From: Apium graveolens
Taxonomy: Eukaryota > Streptophyta > Magnoliopsida > Apiales > Apiaceae
Reading direction: 5' to 3'
DNA: 64,000 nucleotides
Assembly: GCF_009905375.1 (NCBI RefSeq)
Contig: NC_133652.1
Span: 24,357,339 to 24,421,338, forward strand
Below the pieces are notes generated by a model. The model ran no database searches. It had not been told where the DNA came from and saw only the letters and a program-made list of their open reading frames with translations. Positions 11,601-22,100 of this stretch are shown in pieces (positions within the stretch are counted from its first letter, which is position 1; each line of letters opens with the position of its first letter). The position numbers were made by a program, and so were the translations under genes.

Positions 11601-12809
11601 CTCCCCGTTCTTGCAGTTCAGCACTATGTTTCCCTTCCCTTTGATATGAACTGTTGAACCATCTCCAAATTTGACTTGTCCAGTTATCTTCTCATCCAGT
11701 TCTCTGAATTTTGATTTTTGACCCGTCATGTGGTTGCTTGCGCCATTGTCTAAGTACCACAAGTTTGAGTCACCTTTTGCCTTTTCATTTTCAGCAGTGT
11801 TCAACTTTGGGGCTATCCTTTCTTCATTCAACATCACACTAGCATTTTCCTCTTCACGCTCTGTTAGCAACAGAGCTGGTTCATCATCTTGAATCTGGGC
11901 TATGTTAACCTCCTGTTTTTGATCTCTGTCACGTCGCGGTTTGCGACACTCTGCTGCATAGTGTCCATGTAGTTGACAGTTAAAACATCTGACTCGGCTC
12001 TTATCTCGCACCAGTCGATTATTGTCCCTTCCACGATAGTCATTGTTATTTTTAAAACGTTGCCCAGACTCTGATCCTCCCTTGCTCCCTCGCTTGAGCC
12101 ATTCCTCTCTAGTGAGCAATAACTTGCTCTCCTCGCCTTCTCTTTTCAACCATTCTTCTTCTGTGAGCAGCAACTGCCCTCCACTGACCTCTACTTGGCC
12201 ACGTATTCTTTCTTCATGTGCCTTAAGCGATCCAACAGCCTCCTCGACCGTCATAGTTTCCAGATTCCCAAATTGTTCAATGGTGGACGCTATTTGTAGA
12301 AACTTTGAGGGTACTGCTCTGAGCAATTTTTTCACCACATATTCCTCCTCAATAGTTTCACCTAGGGCTCGTATATTCGTCACCAGGCCATGTAGCTTCA
12401 TGCAGAAATCATCTAGGGATTCCGTGTCTTTCATGTTCAGCATCTCGAACTCGGTTTTTAGAGTCTGTACCTTCGCTTTCTTTACTCGTTCTGCTCCCAG
12501 GCACATGGTTTTTATGGAATCCCAAGCTTCTTTAGCCGTCTGTTTTTCAGCAACGGACAAGAGAATGTCCTCAGGTATGGCTTGATATATCGCAGCGAGT
12601 GCGATCTTGTCCATTCTGTCCTCGACCTTCGCCGTGTCGTCTTTTGGCTCCACTGCATCCCAAACACCGTGTGCCTGCATAAACACTTTCATCTTTAAAG
12701 ACCATGTTGTGTAGTTTCCTCTTGATAGCATGGGATAGCTCAAACTGACTGCACCTTCCTTTACTTTGCTTGTCTCGATCGTAGTCATTCTTGGCATATA
12801 TTTGGGCAT
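8652..12809 (-). CDS. Copia gag-pol polyprotein, intact (1385 aa)
   Basis: A single ORF holds the full Copia order. Gag of UBN2 type spans residues about 20-200 and includes a duplicated LLLT.EEWLKR unit at about 213-241. The CCHC knuckle is C275/C278/H283/C288. The aspartic protease active site is at D354, in the unusual form DNGA rather than D(S/T)GA; the element at 24799 shares this. The GAG-pre-integrase HHCC region lies at about 483-525. The integrase catalytic triad is D549, D612, E648. RT spans about 910-1150, with D982 in LDVKTAF and the YVDD box at 1067-1070. RNase H acidic residues are D1232, E1275 and D1309. Every catalytic residue is present. The chosen start gives a short leader before gag, and MTTIETS at residue 8 is an alternative start. 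The protein would form virus-like particles and copy and integrate element RNA. Expression presumably starts in the 5' LTR at 12838-13183. Confidence 0.96.
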   Translation of the reverse strand: MPKYMPRMTTIETSKVKEGAVSLSYPMLSRGNYTTWSLKMKVFMQAHGVWDAVEPKDDTAKVEDRMDKIALAAIYQAIPEDILLSVAEKQTAKEAWDSIKTMCLGAERVKKAKVQTLKTEFEMLNMKDTESLDDFCMKLHGLVTNIRALGETIEEEYVVKKLLRAVPSKFLQIASTIEQFGNLETMTVEEAVGSLKAHEERIRGQVEVSGGQLLLTEEEWLKREGEESKLLLTREEWLKRGSKGGSESGQRFKNNNDYRGRDNNRLVRDKSRVRCFNCQLHGHYAAECRKPRRDRDQKQEVNIAQIQDDEPALLLTEREEENASVMLNEERIAPKLNTAENEKAKGDSNLWYLDNGASNHMTGQKSKFRELDEKITGQVKFGDGSTVHIKGKGNIVLNCKNGEERVLNEVYYIPTLRSNIISLGQLSESGNEVVLRGDYLFVRDLNGNLLMKVRRSHNRLYKIIIENSKSKCMLSKSDESSWLWHSRLGHVNFRAMNLMSTSKMVYGMPNVNQPKEPCTGCLMSKQTRNPFPSQSNYSTKRVLELIYGDLCGPITPTTPAGNKYFFLLVDDFSRAMWVFMLKTKDEAFEVFKRFRAQVEDGMEKKIKTLRTDRGGEFMSKQFMSYCEEAGINRQFTAPFSPQQNGIVERRNRTVVEMARSFLKEKRLPSMFWGEAVRHSVYILNRLPTRAVSDITPYEAWSGYKPQIGHIRVFGCVAHMKIPNAYTKKLDDRSKPVIHLDKEPGTKAYRVYDPVANTIHVSRDLVFEESKMWSWEKHKEVQITHPEMFVVQNISVTESAENTSEEETFTSQSASSDNTNEHTTETENSQSSETLSDLDSTSSEPRNYRSLTDIYDNTEEIELDEELYLMGVDEPVCYEQAAKETEWRKAMKKEMEAVEKNKTWELTELPAGHKAIGLKWIFKLKKDANGRIVKHKARIVAKGYVQKHGVDFKEIFAPVTRLETVRLLLALAAKNGWEVHHLDVKTAFLNGEILEEVYVSQPEGFKKAGQEHLVYKLLKALYGLRQAPRAWYAKLNKCLEELGFMRCPVEHAVYTKREGDEFLIVGVYVDDLLVTGTSVSIIQDFKAKMSSRFEMSDLGRLSYYLGIEVEQGADYIELKQAAYAKKILEKAGLAGCNPVKYPMDPKESMSKDENGKPVNSTLFKSIVGGLRYLVNTRPDITFSVGMVSRFMEKPTTMHMNAAKRILRYIKGTIDFGLVYTKEGGNNILTGYSDSDMGGFVVDRRSTGGMVFYLNESLVTWVSQKQRCIALSSCEAEFMAATAAACQAIWLRNLLKQITGDFVSPVVIYIDNKSAIDLAKNPVFHGRSKHIDIRYHFIRECIERGEIIVKHVSTEFQRADVLTKSLTTVKFERMRKLLGVKELSKQA

Positions 12810-12822
12810 TCACAGGTTGCTA

Positions 12823-12834
12823 GCTCTGATACCA
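12823..12834 (-). other. Copia primer-binding site
   Basis: Minus-strand TGGTATCAGAGC lies three bases inside the 5' LTR and is complementary to the 3' end of plant initiator-Met tRNA. Confidence 0.92.
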
Positions 12835-12837
12835 GAA

Positions 12838-13183
12838 TGTTAAAAATAGCACCTGTATATACCAGTTTATATATATATAAGTGTTTCTTTATCTGAGAGA
12901 AAATAAGATAGATGCACTAGTAAGAGTCTGTTTTATTTCAAAAGAAGAACAGTACAATATAAGAGATTGGTTTAGCTGATAATGGCTAAAACCCAGGGAC
13001 ACAACTGATTCTCCTAACACGACTGAAACACACGATTATTTCTCTGGACTCCTATAAAATCTCTACTACGTGAAGACTAATTCCACAAGCTGATCTCTAG
13101 ACATGCAGCAGTAACAGGCACGTGCATGTGTAAAAAGAAACTTACATTAAATAAAATAACAAGCTTAAATTAAAAACCCAACA
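12838..13183 (-). repeat. Copia 5' LTR
   Basis: 346 bp, the presumed promoter of the gag-pol RNA. It reads identical to 8292-8637. Confidence 0.95.
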
Positions 13184-13188
13184 CTGAT

Positions 13189-14150
13189 ATCAAGTGTATG
13201 ATTTTAAGCTCATAGTTTGATCACACACATAATCAAAAAAATAAAGAACACTGAATTGTATATATAAAAATGAGAAGATAAAAGAAAGATTAGTGTATTT
13301 TTTTACGTTCAAATACATTACATGCAGATATAGAAAATAGATAACAAACTGAAAAATAGCTTTAAACAAAATACTCAGCCCATAATAAAGATACAGGTGA
13401 ATAGCTTATACTACGAAGTCTATAACTGCTAATATGTGTTCACAACAATGTTTATAACTAAATAAAAAAAATTATAACAAATTTTTGGATTTATTCCGAC
13501 ATTGAGATCATAATAAATTGCAAGTTCTTGATATCTTTATATATATTATGTATCGTTTCCCGCTTCATTTTTTATCATTTAATTATTTTTGAATTTTCAT
13601 TTCTTGTAAGCTCCTTCTATTACTAAATATAGTTCAATCAGCGACTATCGAGGCATATCACATATTAATATTCCAATATTATGCTTACATACAATCAATG
13701 TTTAAGGACTGGATAAAGATAACTACTTCATTTCTTTCAATAATAATCACACTGTTCAACAAATGCCTCTTATGATACACAACTTTTTAATGCGATTGAT
13801 AATTAGGTACAAACAAGGTGCAGTTTAATGTTGCGTCTCTAATAATCATCTTTGTTTCTTTTTGTTTTTTTATAAAATCAAATGAACTGAAAAAGTCTTT
13901 AGTAATGATTATTTAGGTAATTAGATTAATTGTATTGATCACATCCCAAGATTTCAGAGTTGCAAATAAAGTTTTCTCTAGAAAGTTGGGGAGAAAGTGA
14001 CTTATATAAACGTCTCTTTACATTTGGAAATGCAATAAACAAATGGAGTTATCTTGTGAGAACTTCTAAAATCTCTATATTATAATATTACGGACTCTAA
14101 CCATGTTATCAATTATGTTATCGATTATGTAGTTGGGGAATTAGGAAAGA
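13189..14150. other. AT-rich non-coding, probable remnant of older Copia LTR
   Basis: The first bases continue the leader of the relic whose gag is at 7473-8286. The next few hundred bases may be its 5' LTR, but I cannot find the mate. Nothing else is recognisable. Confidence 0.3.
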
Positions 14151-14151
14151 A

Positions 14152-14190
14152 CTAGTATAATAACCTATACGAAGCACGGGTCATTTTCAA
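14152..14190 (-). mobile_element. Possible Helitron 3' end
   Basis: The minus strand reads ACCCGTGCTTCG, a short spacer, then ATTATACTAG followed by T. Plant Helitrons end in a small GC-rich hairpin followed by CTAG and insert between A and T. The second half of the hairpin is degraded. I could not find a matching TC start, so this is only a candidate. Confidence 0.3.
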
Positions 14191-16265
14191 GAGTTTTTTT
14201 ATGCATCATGCAATTATAATATTTTTAATTAATTTTTTATTTGTAAATGTTGTATAATGTCTAATGTATATCAAATACAAGTTGATTGTTTATCAATGTG
14301 TATTATTTTCATACAAGAGATTATCAAATTACACAACATTTCTAATATAGCTCATCAAGCAAAATATATATATATATATATTCTTGTTTGTGTTGTGTAA
14401 TTTATATTTAATGAATGAATATAAACAGGGTAGTTAGTGTATGATTAAAACCAAATAATTAAACTTAATATGTAGAATGCCGTTAATATGTTTACAAAAA
14501 AAAGCTAAAAATTAACATATATATGTTGATACAGAGTTGACTAAAAATTTTGATTTTTTTAAAAAAAAAATTGTGTATTGGTATGTATTATTATCGAGTT
14601 CATTACTAACTTACAATTAACCTATTCAATTTAAAAAGATAAAAATTGCATAACTGAAGTCAGAATGACTTGCAATCATAATATACAATAATGTAAAATT
14701 TACACTACTATTAATATAAAAGTTGATTTTAATGAAAAATGTTAGTTTCTGAAATTCAACATATGTATGTATGAAAAATGTTAATTTTTTATTTACACTA
14801 ATTTTAACAAAAAAAGATTAAGTTATATGTGTGTGTTAGCATGTAAATTATTATATGTTACATTTATTAGTAAATTACGATGGTTTCAATTATTACATGA
14901 TAAATATTTAATTTATGTACATGTATATTCATTATTAATATCTAGTGAGACAATTGATTACTTAAATAACATGCATTTATATTTATTCAAAAATTAAAAT
15001 TATGTAATAAATAAATTGTAATAATTTATATATGGTATTCACATTATCATTTAAAAACCATCCATATCTATTGTTTTAATATAAAAATAAATTATATATT
15101 ATAAAGACTTAATATTGATATTCATGATATTTTGAAGAATTTGAGGAAAAAAATTGTAATTTATTGTTATTTAAACCATTTTTAAATTTGTTTCATTACG
15201 ACTATAATATTTCTTCATATAATAATTTGATAACATTGTATACTATTCTCCTAAAATTAAATATTTTTCAATTCGATAAAGTTTCATAAATATCATATAA
15301 ACTGGTTAATTCCTTAAAATTATTGAATAATATATATATTTTCTTTAAATAATATAAAATACATTGAATCAAATACTACAATATAGTATAGATATAACTT
15401 TTATTTGAATAATTGAATATATAAAATTAATTCAAAATATTTGCACTATCTTACCTTCATCAATGAATATTGAGTATCTAAAATAGTTCTTTTTTAAGAA
15501 GCTAGTTTTTTAAGTGAAAAATAAAAAATAAATCGATTTAACATATCATCGTAGTTTTAACAAATCTCGTGAGATCTCATGTCAAATTTTGAATATTTTT
15601 AAAATCCAAAAAACAATGATGCACTTCGAGCGAAGTTAGTAATTTTAATACAAGTAATTAATTGACTTGATCCTATAAAGACCTTAAACACATTAATTTA
15701 TATAAAAATAAGATAATAAAAAATTTCACATTATTGGTAAGATTTCTCGCCAAACTTGTAATTTAAATTTACTAAAAGTAGAATGTGACGATATTTTTCA
15801 GCCGGGTCATGTAGTCAAATTTCGAGTATTTTTTGAATATTGGGTAAAGTTCTAATTTAAAATTCGAAATAAACTAAAATGCATTGAATTATTATAATTC
15901 GAACTTATCTAAATATGTAATACCAATATAGATTATTTATATATAAGCGAATATATTTTCAATATTTTCGTTAAAAATTATATATGTATATTTTAATTAC
16001 TTTTTATAATAAAAATTATGTTAAAATTATATTAGATATATTTTTAAAATAAAAACTGATTATTAAATAAGATAATAATACATTTATGTATTATGTCTAA
16101 TTTTATATCTGAAATTCAATTATTTAAAATTAACTGTACAAATATTCAAGTAACTATCTTTTTTTTGCGGAATGCAAGTAGCTATCTTTAAAGTTATTTA
16201 AAATATTCATTTAGCACAGTAAAATATTCAATTAGCACACTTACATATTATGTGTATCATAAAAA
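14191..16265. other. AT-rich intergenic sequence, no gene seen
   Basis: Extremely AT-rich, with a (TA)n run near 14365-14380. There are no long ORFs, no domain traces and no clear terminal repeats. Confidence 0.5.
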
Positions 16266-16269
16266 GTAC

Positions 16270-16440
16270 ATGTGACAATATGGTGTAGTGGTATAAGGTT
16301 ATATAGGTGAATAAAATATTTTGAGTTCGATTCCCACAAACCAAAGAAAATAAAATACTAAATATTATAAAATTATGTATTTGTAAAGGTTCGTACATGA
16401 TGATTACAATACAATTAAATAGTTTTTTAATCAAATCGGG
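16270..16440 (+). mobile_element. Candidate tRNA-derived SINE
   Basis: TGGTGTAGTGG at 16281 fits an RNA polymerase III A box. AGTTCGATTCC at 16324 fits a B box. The roughly 33-bp gap is right for a tRNA-derived promoter. There is no tRNA cloverleaf, so this is not a tRNA gene. Weaker B-box-like repeats recur downstream (about 16520, 16650, 16745). The 3' end is not defined. Confidence 0.4.
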
Positions 16441-17110
16441 CACTTTAGTACTATAAATTGTGTTTGAGTGGAAGTGTGTTCCCCTTAAATAAATATTATA
16501 GATATAATTATATAGGTGTAGAGGTTCAAACCGGATATAATCATTTAAATTAAATTATGTAATGAAAATAATAATTTGTTACTTTGATACAACATGTGTT
16601 CCACCAAAAGTGTACTTACCTTATTATCAAATAATATAGATATACTAATGTTGTTGTAAAAGTTTGAATCCATGAAATTAATTAAACTCAATAAAAAGTG
16701 TATTTATCTTATTAGTAGATAGTATAAATATGATAAAGTGGTTGTAAGAGTTCCATGAAATCAATTAAATTTTATATTTTTGGGGATATTAAATTTCATA
16801 CTTTTAAATTATAATCATTTTCCATCATTTCATTTAATGTAAAATATTACTCCTCCTCCTACCCATTCATTTATTTACTTATTTACAATACGTCTTTCGA
16901 TTCTTTATGTTTCAAAGTTTTTCAAAATTAGTAAGGATATATAATATTAGAAGTTATACATTCTCTATATTACTTCATTATACTCTATTTATACATTTAA
17001 CATTACATTAAAGATTATTGGTTCACTTATGCCCAATTCCAATGTAAAGAATTTTATAGGAAAATTGGGTGGAAGGAGAGTATATATTTTAAAAAACATA
17101 AGTTAAGGGA
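16441..17110. other. AT-rich intergenic sequence
   Basis: No ORF or mobile-element ends are seen beyond degraded repeats of a GTTTGAATCCATGAAAT-like unit. Confidence 0.4.
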
Positions 17111-18129
17111 GATCACTACAAGAAAAACGGCTAAGTATGACTCGTCGAAAATCGGTCGGATTTAATAGTCAAGCCTCAGTTTGACTAGTACAGTTAGCTA
17201 ACTAGTGTTTAAACCTGAATTGGTGTTTCGATTTTTTAAAGGGGATTTATACAATCTGTCCCAAATTTATGAGTTACTTTACTGATATGTCCTTTTTTAT
17301 TCAATAATTATAATTATGTCCTCTAGTTAATTTTAACTCATGTAAAACTCATATATATATAACTACTTTATAAATAATACTAAATATGACTAGAATGCCT
17401 TATAATACAAATACTAAGCCATAAAACTAGATTTTAAGTTCTTAAAGATCACATAAAATATCCAACATTAAAATATAATACATAATTCAGTGCAGTAGAA
17501 TTGTCTCACAAATCTAGTGTCCCGGGTCGGTTGTTATTGAAATTTTAGAATTAAGCAACGCCTGCAAATACATATATATTTGATGTTGTCAAAAATCAAA
17601 ATAAAAAGAATTATATAGCAGTCTATGATGTAGTGACAGAATGATTGTGTTAGCAAAATAAAATATTCTTTAAGTTTTGTCAGCAATCAACTACAACTAT
17701 AATATCCTTCAAGTAAGGTTAAACAACACTCATGGTGTTCTTCCAGTAAGCCTAAGTTGGGAGTGACGATTTCATCACTGAAAATAAGTCAAGCAAGCAG
17801 CCATGCAAGATTCGTAGTACTGGTACACCAATGTGTATTTACATGTATATTTATATTTATTGATTGAGAAAGTTTTATACATTGATCAGAAAACTTAAGT
17901 CAGTGTGATGTTTCACTCTATTTGTTGCATCATAATTTGTTAAATTTTAGTTTTCATCATTTTCTAGAAGTTATGTGGTCTCCTGTATATATAAACACTT
18001 TTCGGATTAGATTTAACTCTTTTCATCAACAATATAATCATGCACATTAAGATATCACAATATAATGGTAGCGTAAAAAGATTATATATGACATTTGAAG
18101 ATGTTAACTATTAAAGTTAACCATGATTA

Positions 18130-18369
18130 CGCCCATACTTGAACAGGATCTGTTCTATAGTAATCGTACCTCTATATCCTTGATTTCTAAGGAGACAGGT
18201 GACCAAGTCTGGTGGATGAATCATGATTGTAGGACCAGAGCGATTAACAGCCCTGCACGGTCAGTGCACCATTCAGAGCCGTAGAGGATCGTTCTCAGTT
18301 GGGTTATTCCTGGCTGGGGTGGTCTTGCAGTTGTCTGACAAACCTCTCAACTTTTATTTAGCAAAAAAA
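18130..18369 (+). mobile_element. Short poly(A) retroposon (SINE or truncated LINE)
   Basis: About 240 bp ending in an A tract, flanked by AAGTTAACCATGATTA on both sides (18114-18129 and 18371-18386). A 16-17-bp duplication plus poly(A) indicates target-primed reverse transcription. The body is GC-richer than its host CACTA. I cannot tell a SINE from a 5'-truncated LINE. Confidence 0.75.
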
Positions 18370-18529
18370 AAAGTTAACCATGATTAATTACAAATTATAA
18401 AAAATCTGGTATATAGGATATATCTCTAAATATAATTAGAAATAGGACATATTTATAAATCAACTTTTAAAATGGGACATATTAATTTAGCAAAAAAAAA
18501 AAATGGGACATATTAGTAAAACACATTTT

Positions 18530-19105
18530 TTTAAAATTATTTTTCAATGATCCAACCGTATGTATGCCAATATATATATGTTATATATATATGTGTGTGT
18601 GTATTAGTGATATAACCAAAATTTCAAATCAAAATAATTTTATTTGATTTGTCATTTTAACAGTCAAGTTTCAGTTTGACTAGTATAGCTAACTAGTGTG
18701 TATTCCTGAATTGGTGTTTCAATTTTTTTTAAAATATTTTTCAACGATCCAACCTTGGATGCCAATATATATACATATATATTAGTGATATAACAAAAAT
18801 TTCATATAAAAATAATTTTATTTGGTTAGCCATTTTAACAATCAAGTTTCAGTTTGACTAGTACATTTAACTAGTGTTTTTTCCTGAATTGGTGTTTCGA
18901 TTTTCTTTAAAAAAAATTCAATGATCCAACAGTATGTCAAAGTGTATATATATATATTAGTGATATAACCAAAGTTTCGTATCAAAATAATTTTATTTGG
19001 TTTGTCATTTTAACAGTCAAGTTTCAGTTTGACTAGTACAGCTAACTATTATTTAATCCTAAATTGTTGTTTCGATTTTTTTAAAAATACTTTTTAAATT
19101 ATTAT
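18530..19105. repeat. About 178-bp tandem repeat inside the CACTA
   Basis: Roughly three diverged units share GTTTCAGTTTGACTAGTA, an ATGATCCAAC-type stretch and a TATATATTAGTGATATAAC block. The shared anchors are about 178 bp apart (near 18660, 18838 and 19016). A lone partial unit occurs at 17165-17240, near the left terminus. Confidence 0.7.
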
Positions 19106-19119
19106 TTTTTGTGTGTTTT

Positions 19120-22100
19120 TTCGTTTACTAAATACAACCGCTTGCAATCAATTTAATTATTTCAACCGATTTCGGTTGAAATCGTTTTTTTTTTTGCATT
19201 TGGCTGTTTTGTTTTTTTTGCTATTTCAGTAAATTCAAACAAAAAAAGCGGGAAAATATCCCTCCATTTGGTAAGGCTATATTGGACAGCTAGCGGTTGA
19301 ATTTAGGAGCGTAAAAATAATTTAGTTGGCGGGAAAATTCCCTCCAGTTTTGGCAAGGCTAAATTCGACCGCACAAAAATACCAGCGAATTTTTAACTAA
19401 ATTCAACCGCACTATGTCAATCGAATTGAAATTCGACCGTTGGCGGTTGTATTTAGCCGTGGTTGACCATAAATTCGACCGAATTCGGTCGAATTTAGAT
19501 CGGTTGAATTTGTTCGTTGTATTTAGCCTTATATTCTTGTAGTGGATGTTTTACTAATATTTGAAATAGATGAGATAAATCCCAAGATTGTTATTTAATA
19601 ACATTTGATATTGCTCTCAAATATTTAGATTATTCTGAATTATTATATTTTACATGGTAAACCAAAAAACAAAAGTTGTTAGAAAGCACAACTGTTAAGT
19701 AGATTGAAATGTACGTGTAGTGGTATCGGATGCTAGAAAGAAATTATCAAGAAGCTCCTATTTTGGTTGTTTCCTCTTGATTACAAAATCAAATGAAAAA
19801 AAATGTAGGCCCCTTTTAAACGGAAATTAATAATGGAGACTTCCTCGATATCATCTCCATTTTCTCTTTTCTGTCCCAAAACATTTTTAACCTTATTTTC
19901 AGGTTCGACAAACCTTTCCATCTCTGCACCCCCTTCCTCTCTCCTCACAGATCTCTAACCTGCAGTCGAAAATTTTCTTGCAATGGACTCACAAAAACAA
20001 CCTGCAGCTCTCTCTAATAAGCTTTCCCCTTTCTTTGGCATGAAAAAATCTGTTGGATACGAAGATCAACAAACCTCTCACTCGAAATTATCTAGGCCGG
20101 GAAGGGATGCCACAAAATCTCTTATCGAGGAGCAAGCTAATGAATCTTCATTCACTTTTCATCCTGAGAATGTGGTTAACAAGAACAATGGTATTTTACT
20201 TGTCAAACCTTCACATGAATTTCTACAAAATGCTTGTGATTATTGGAAAAGTAGTTGCTTAGGTAACTTCGATAATAATGTGATTGCAAATACTGATAAA
20301 ACTAAAATTAAGGATGCTCTTGTAGAGAAATATCATAAAGTTGGTCTTACCGATGTTTATTTCCATCAATTGGGTTATTTGGTTTTGAAATTTGAAAATA
20401 CTCAATCTGCTTCCAAAGCCATTGAATGCAGTCCTCTTTACATTGATGGTCAGAGAATTCATGTGCACAAATGGTTTGAGCATTTTCAAACTGTTTATCC
20501 TTTGAACAAAGAAAATGTTTGGATTGAGATCTCTAATATTCCTTTCAGTTATTGGTCTGTTGAAGGGTTATGCTATATAAGTAGTGCTATAGGTAGGCCT
20601 ATAGCATTTCATAGACAAACTCTTGTGAGTGCTAAGAATAAGTCCCCTTCTGATAAAGCTCTAGTCTGTGTGGAGATTGATGTGGGTGCAACCCGACCTA
20701 CTGTTCTTATGACTGTGATTCCTGGTCATTCTGATAAATTTATGGCTAGGGTTAACATTGTTTATCTGGAATCTCCTCAAAGCTGCCTTATGTGTCTTTC
20801 CGTTGATCATTCAACGGAAGCTTGTGAGGATGTACTGGAATTGGTTCCTTGTATGTACGATTCTGCAAGACAAGGAAAGGATATATTCAAGTGGAAGAAA
20901 GAATATTTCTGTGATACAGATGATAGTATCCCCGAAGAGGAAGTTCAGGTTTCTGAGCCACAGGGTGAATCTAAAGGCAAGCTTGTGGCTGATGAAGGGG
21001 AGAGTCATGAGGGTACCTATTCTAGGATGGTGGTTATTGGCCTCCCAGCTAAACCTGAACAGTACTTCCAGCGGAAGCACATTCGCAGGGAAAGAAAGAG
21101 GTCAATATTGGAACAGGAACCTGAAAAGGGTGCAGAAGAAGCAGCTGCAGGGGGTCCTCCTGCTCAAGATGTTGATTCAAGGGGTGTTCTACTGAATGCT
21201 ACTCAAGACGCCGGAGGCAAGAAACGGACAAAATGTGAGGCCCAAGACAGCTAAACTAGGCAACTCTGGTAGATGGAGAACTATGAGTAATTAATATTAG
21301 TGTACTTTCTATTTATTTAAACTTCTATGTTAAGGTTTAGCCCACATCTAAGTATGGTTTGTATGCTTCTATATAAGAGCTTAACTTTGCCGGATGCATG
21401 AAATTTATGGTGAGGTTTGATCAATTTTATTAGTGGGGTTTCTGCTCATTTTTTATCATTATCAACTCAGTAAAGATTAAAGTTTTGAGTTTCTTACGGG
21501 GATATAATGTGATTGAACACTTCTTATTTATCTGTTGAATTGCCTTTTTTTAGCATGATCAATTGATACATCTATATATGTAGCTGATAGTGGGAGTGAT
21601 AATGTGGGCTTTGAGATGAATTTCAGTTGGTCTTCTAGGGTTTAATTTGAACATTAATTGCAAAATTTCTTCCTAGTGCCAGTGATAAAATGGGAACTCC
21701 AATAATCCTTACAGCTAGAGGAAACATGTAAAAAGAGTTTTACATCATTAAATAATTATTTTCTTTTTTTAAAAAAAATTACTAATTAAAAGGGAGTAAA
21801 GAAGTTTAACAATGTTTTTAGAAAATCCAGATGTTGATCTAGGAATTAAATGACCATGTTTCCATTACACTGAAATAGATATTGGTGAACTTATTTTTTA
21901 TATAATAATTAACTATTTGATATATCTTCAAAATTTACTTTTTTGTTATTGTGATTGTTTTATTTCAGAAGAAATTAGTTCAATTTGTGAAATACAACAT
22001 TTGAGATTCTAAGCATATACAACCCTAATGAAATATATATTTATTTTGATTGTTTCAAAGGTTTGAAGGTGAAATCAATTGCAATACAGATTATTGTTCA

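Larger units (their letters stand above)
8292..13183 (-). mobile_element. Intact young Ty1/Copia retrotransposon
   Basis: A 4892-bp element is bounded by 346-bp LTRs (TG...CA) that look identical on direct reading. The target-site duplication CTGAT is perfect (8287-8291 and 13184-13188). A perfect initiator-Met primer-binding site, a polypurine tract and one uninterrupted 1385-codon gag-pol ORF are all present. These are the hallmarks of a very recent insertion that could be autonomous. A related element of the same broad family is at 24799-29714. Confidence 0.97.
17114..19544. mobile_element. Non-autonomous CACTA (En/Spm) transposon
   Basis: The element is 2431 bp. It begins CACTACAAGAA and ends TTCTTGTAGTG, giving an 11-bp perfect terminal inverted repeat, and is flanked by GAT at 17111-17113 and 19545-19547, the 3-bp duplication typical of CACTA. 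The right subterminal region (19130-19520) is filled with CGACCG/CGGTTG motifs in both orientations. No transposase is encoded, so it would need a source in trans. It carries a poly(A) retroposon (18130-18369) and a 178-bp tandem array (18530-19105). Its right end is also present at 1-428. Confidence 0.88.

Noticed and set aside
12043..12585. 180-codon plus-strand ORF
   Set aside because: It lies antisense within the intact Copia gag on the minus strand and has no domain signature.
16281..16334. Functional tRNA gene
   Set aside because: A and B boxes are present but no acceptor stem, anticodon arm or cloverleaf can be formed.
13600..17110. Host gene in the long AT-rich stretch
   Set aside because: No ORF longer than about 70 codons, no domain trace and no convincing exon pattern.
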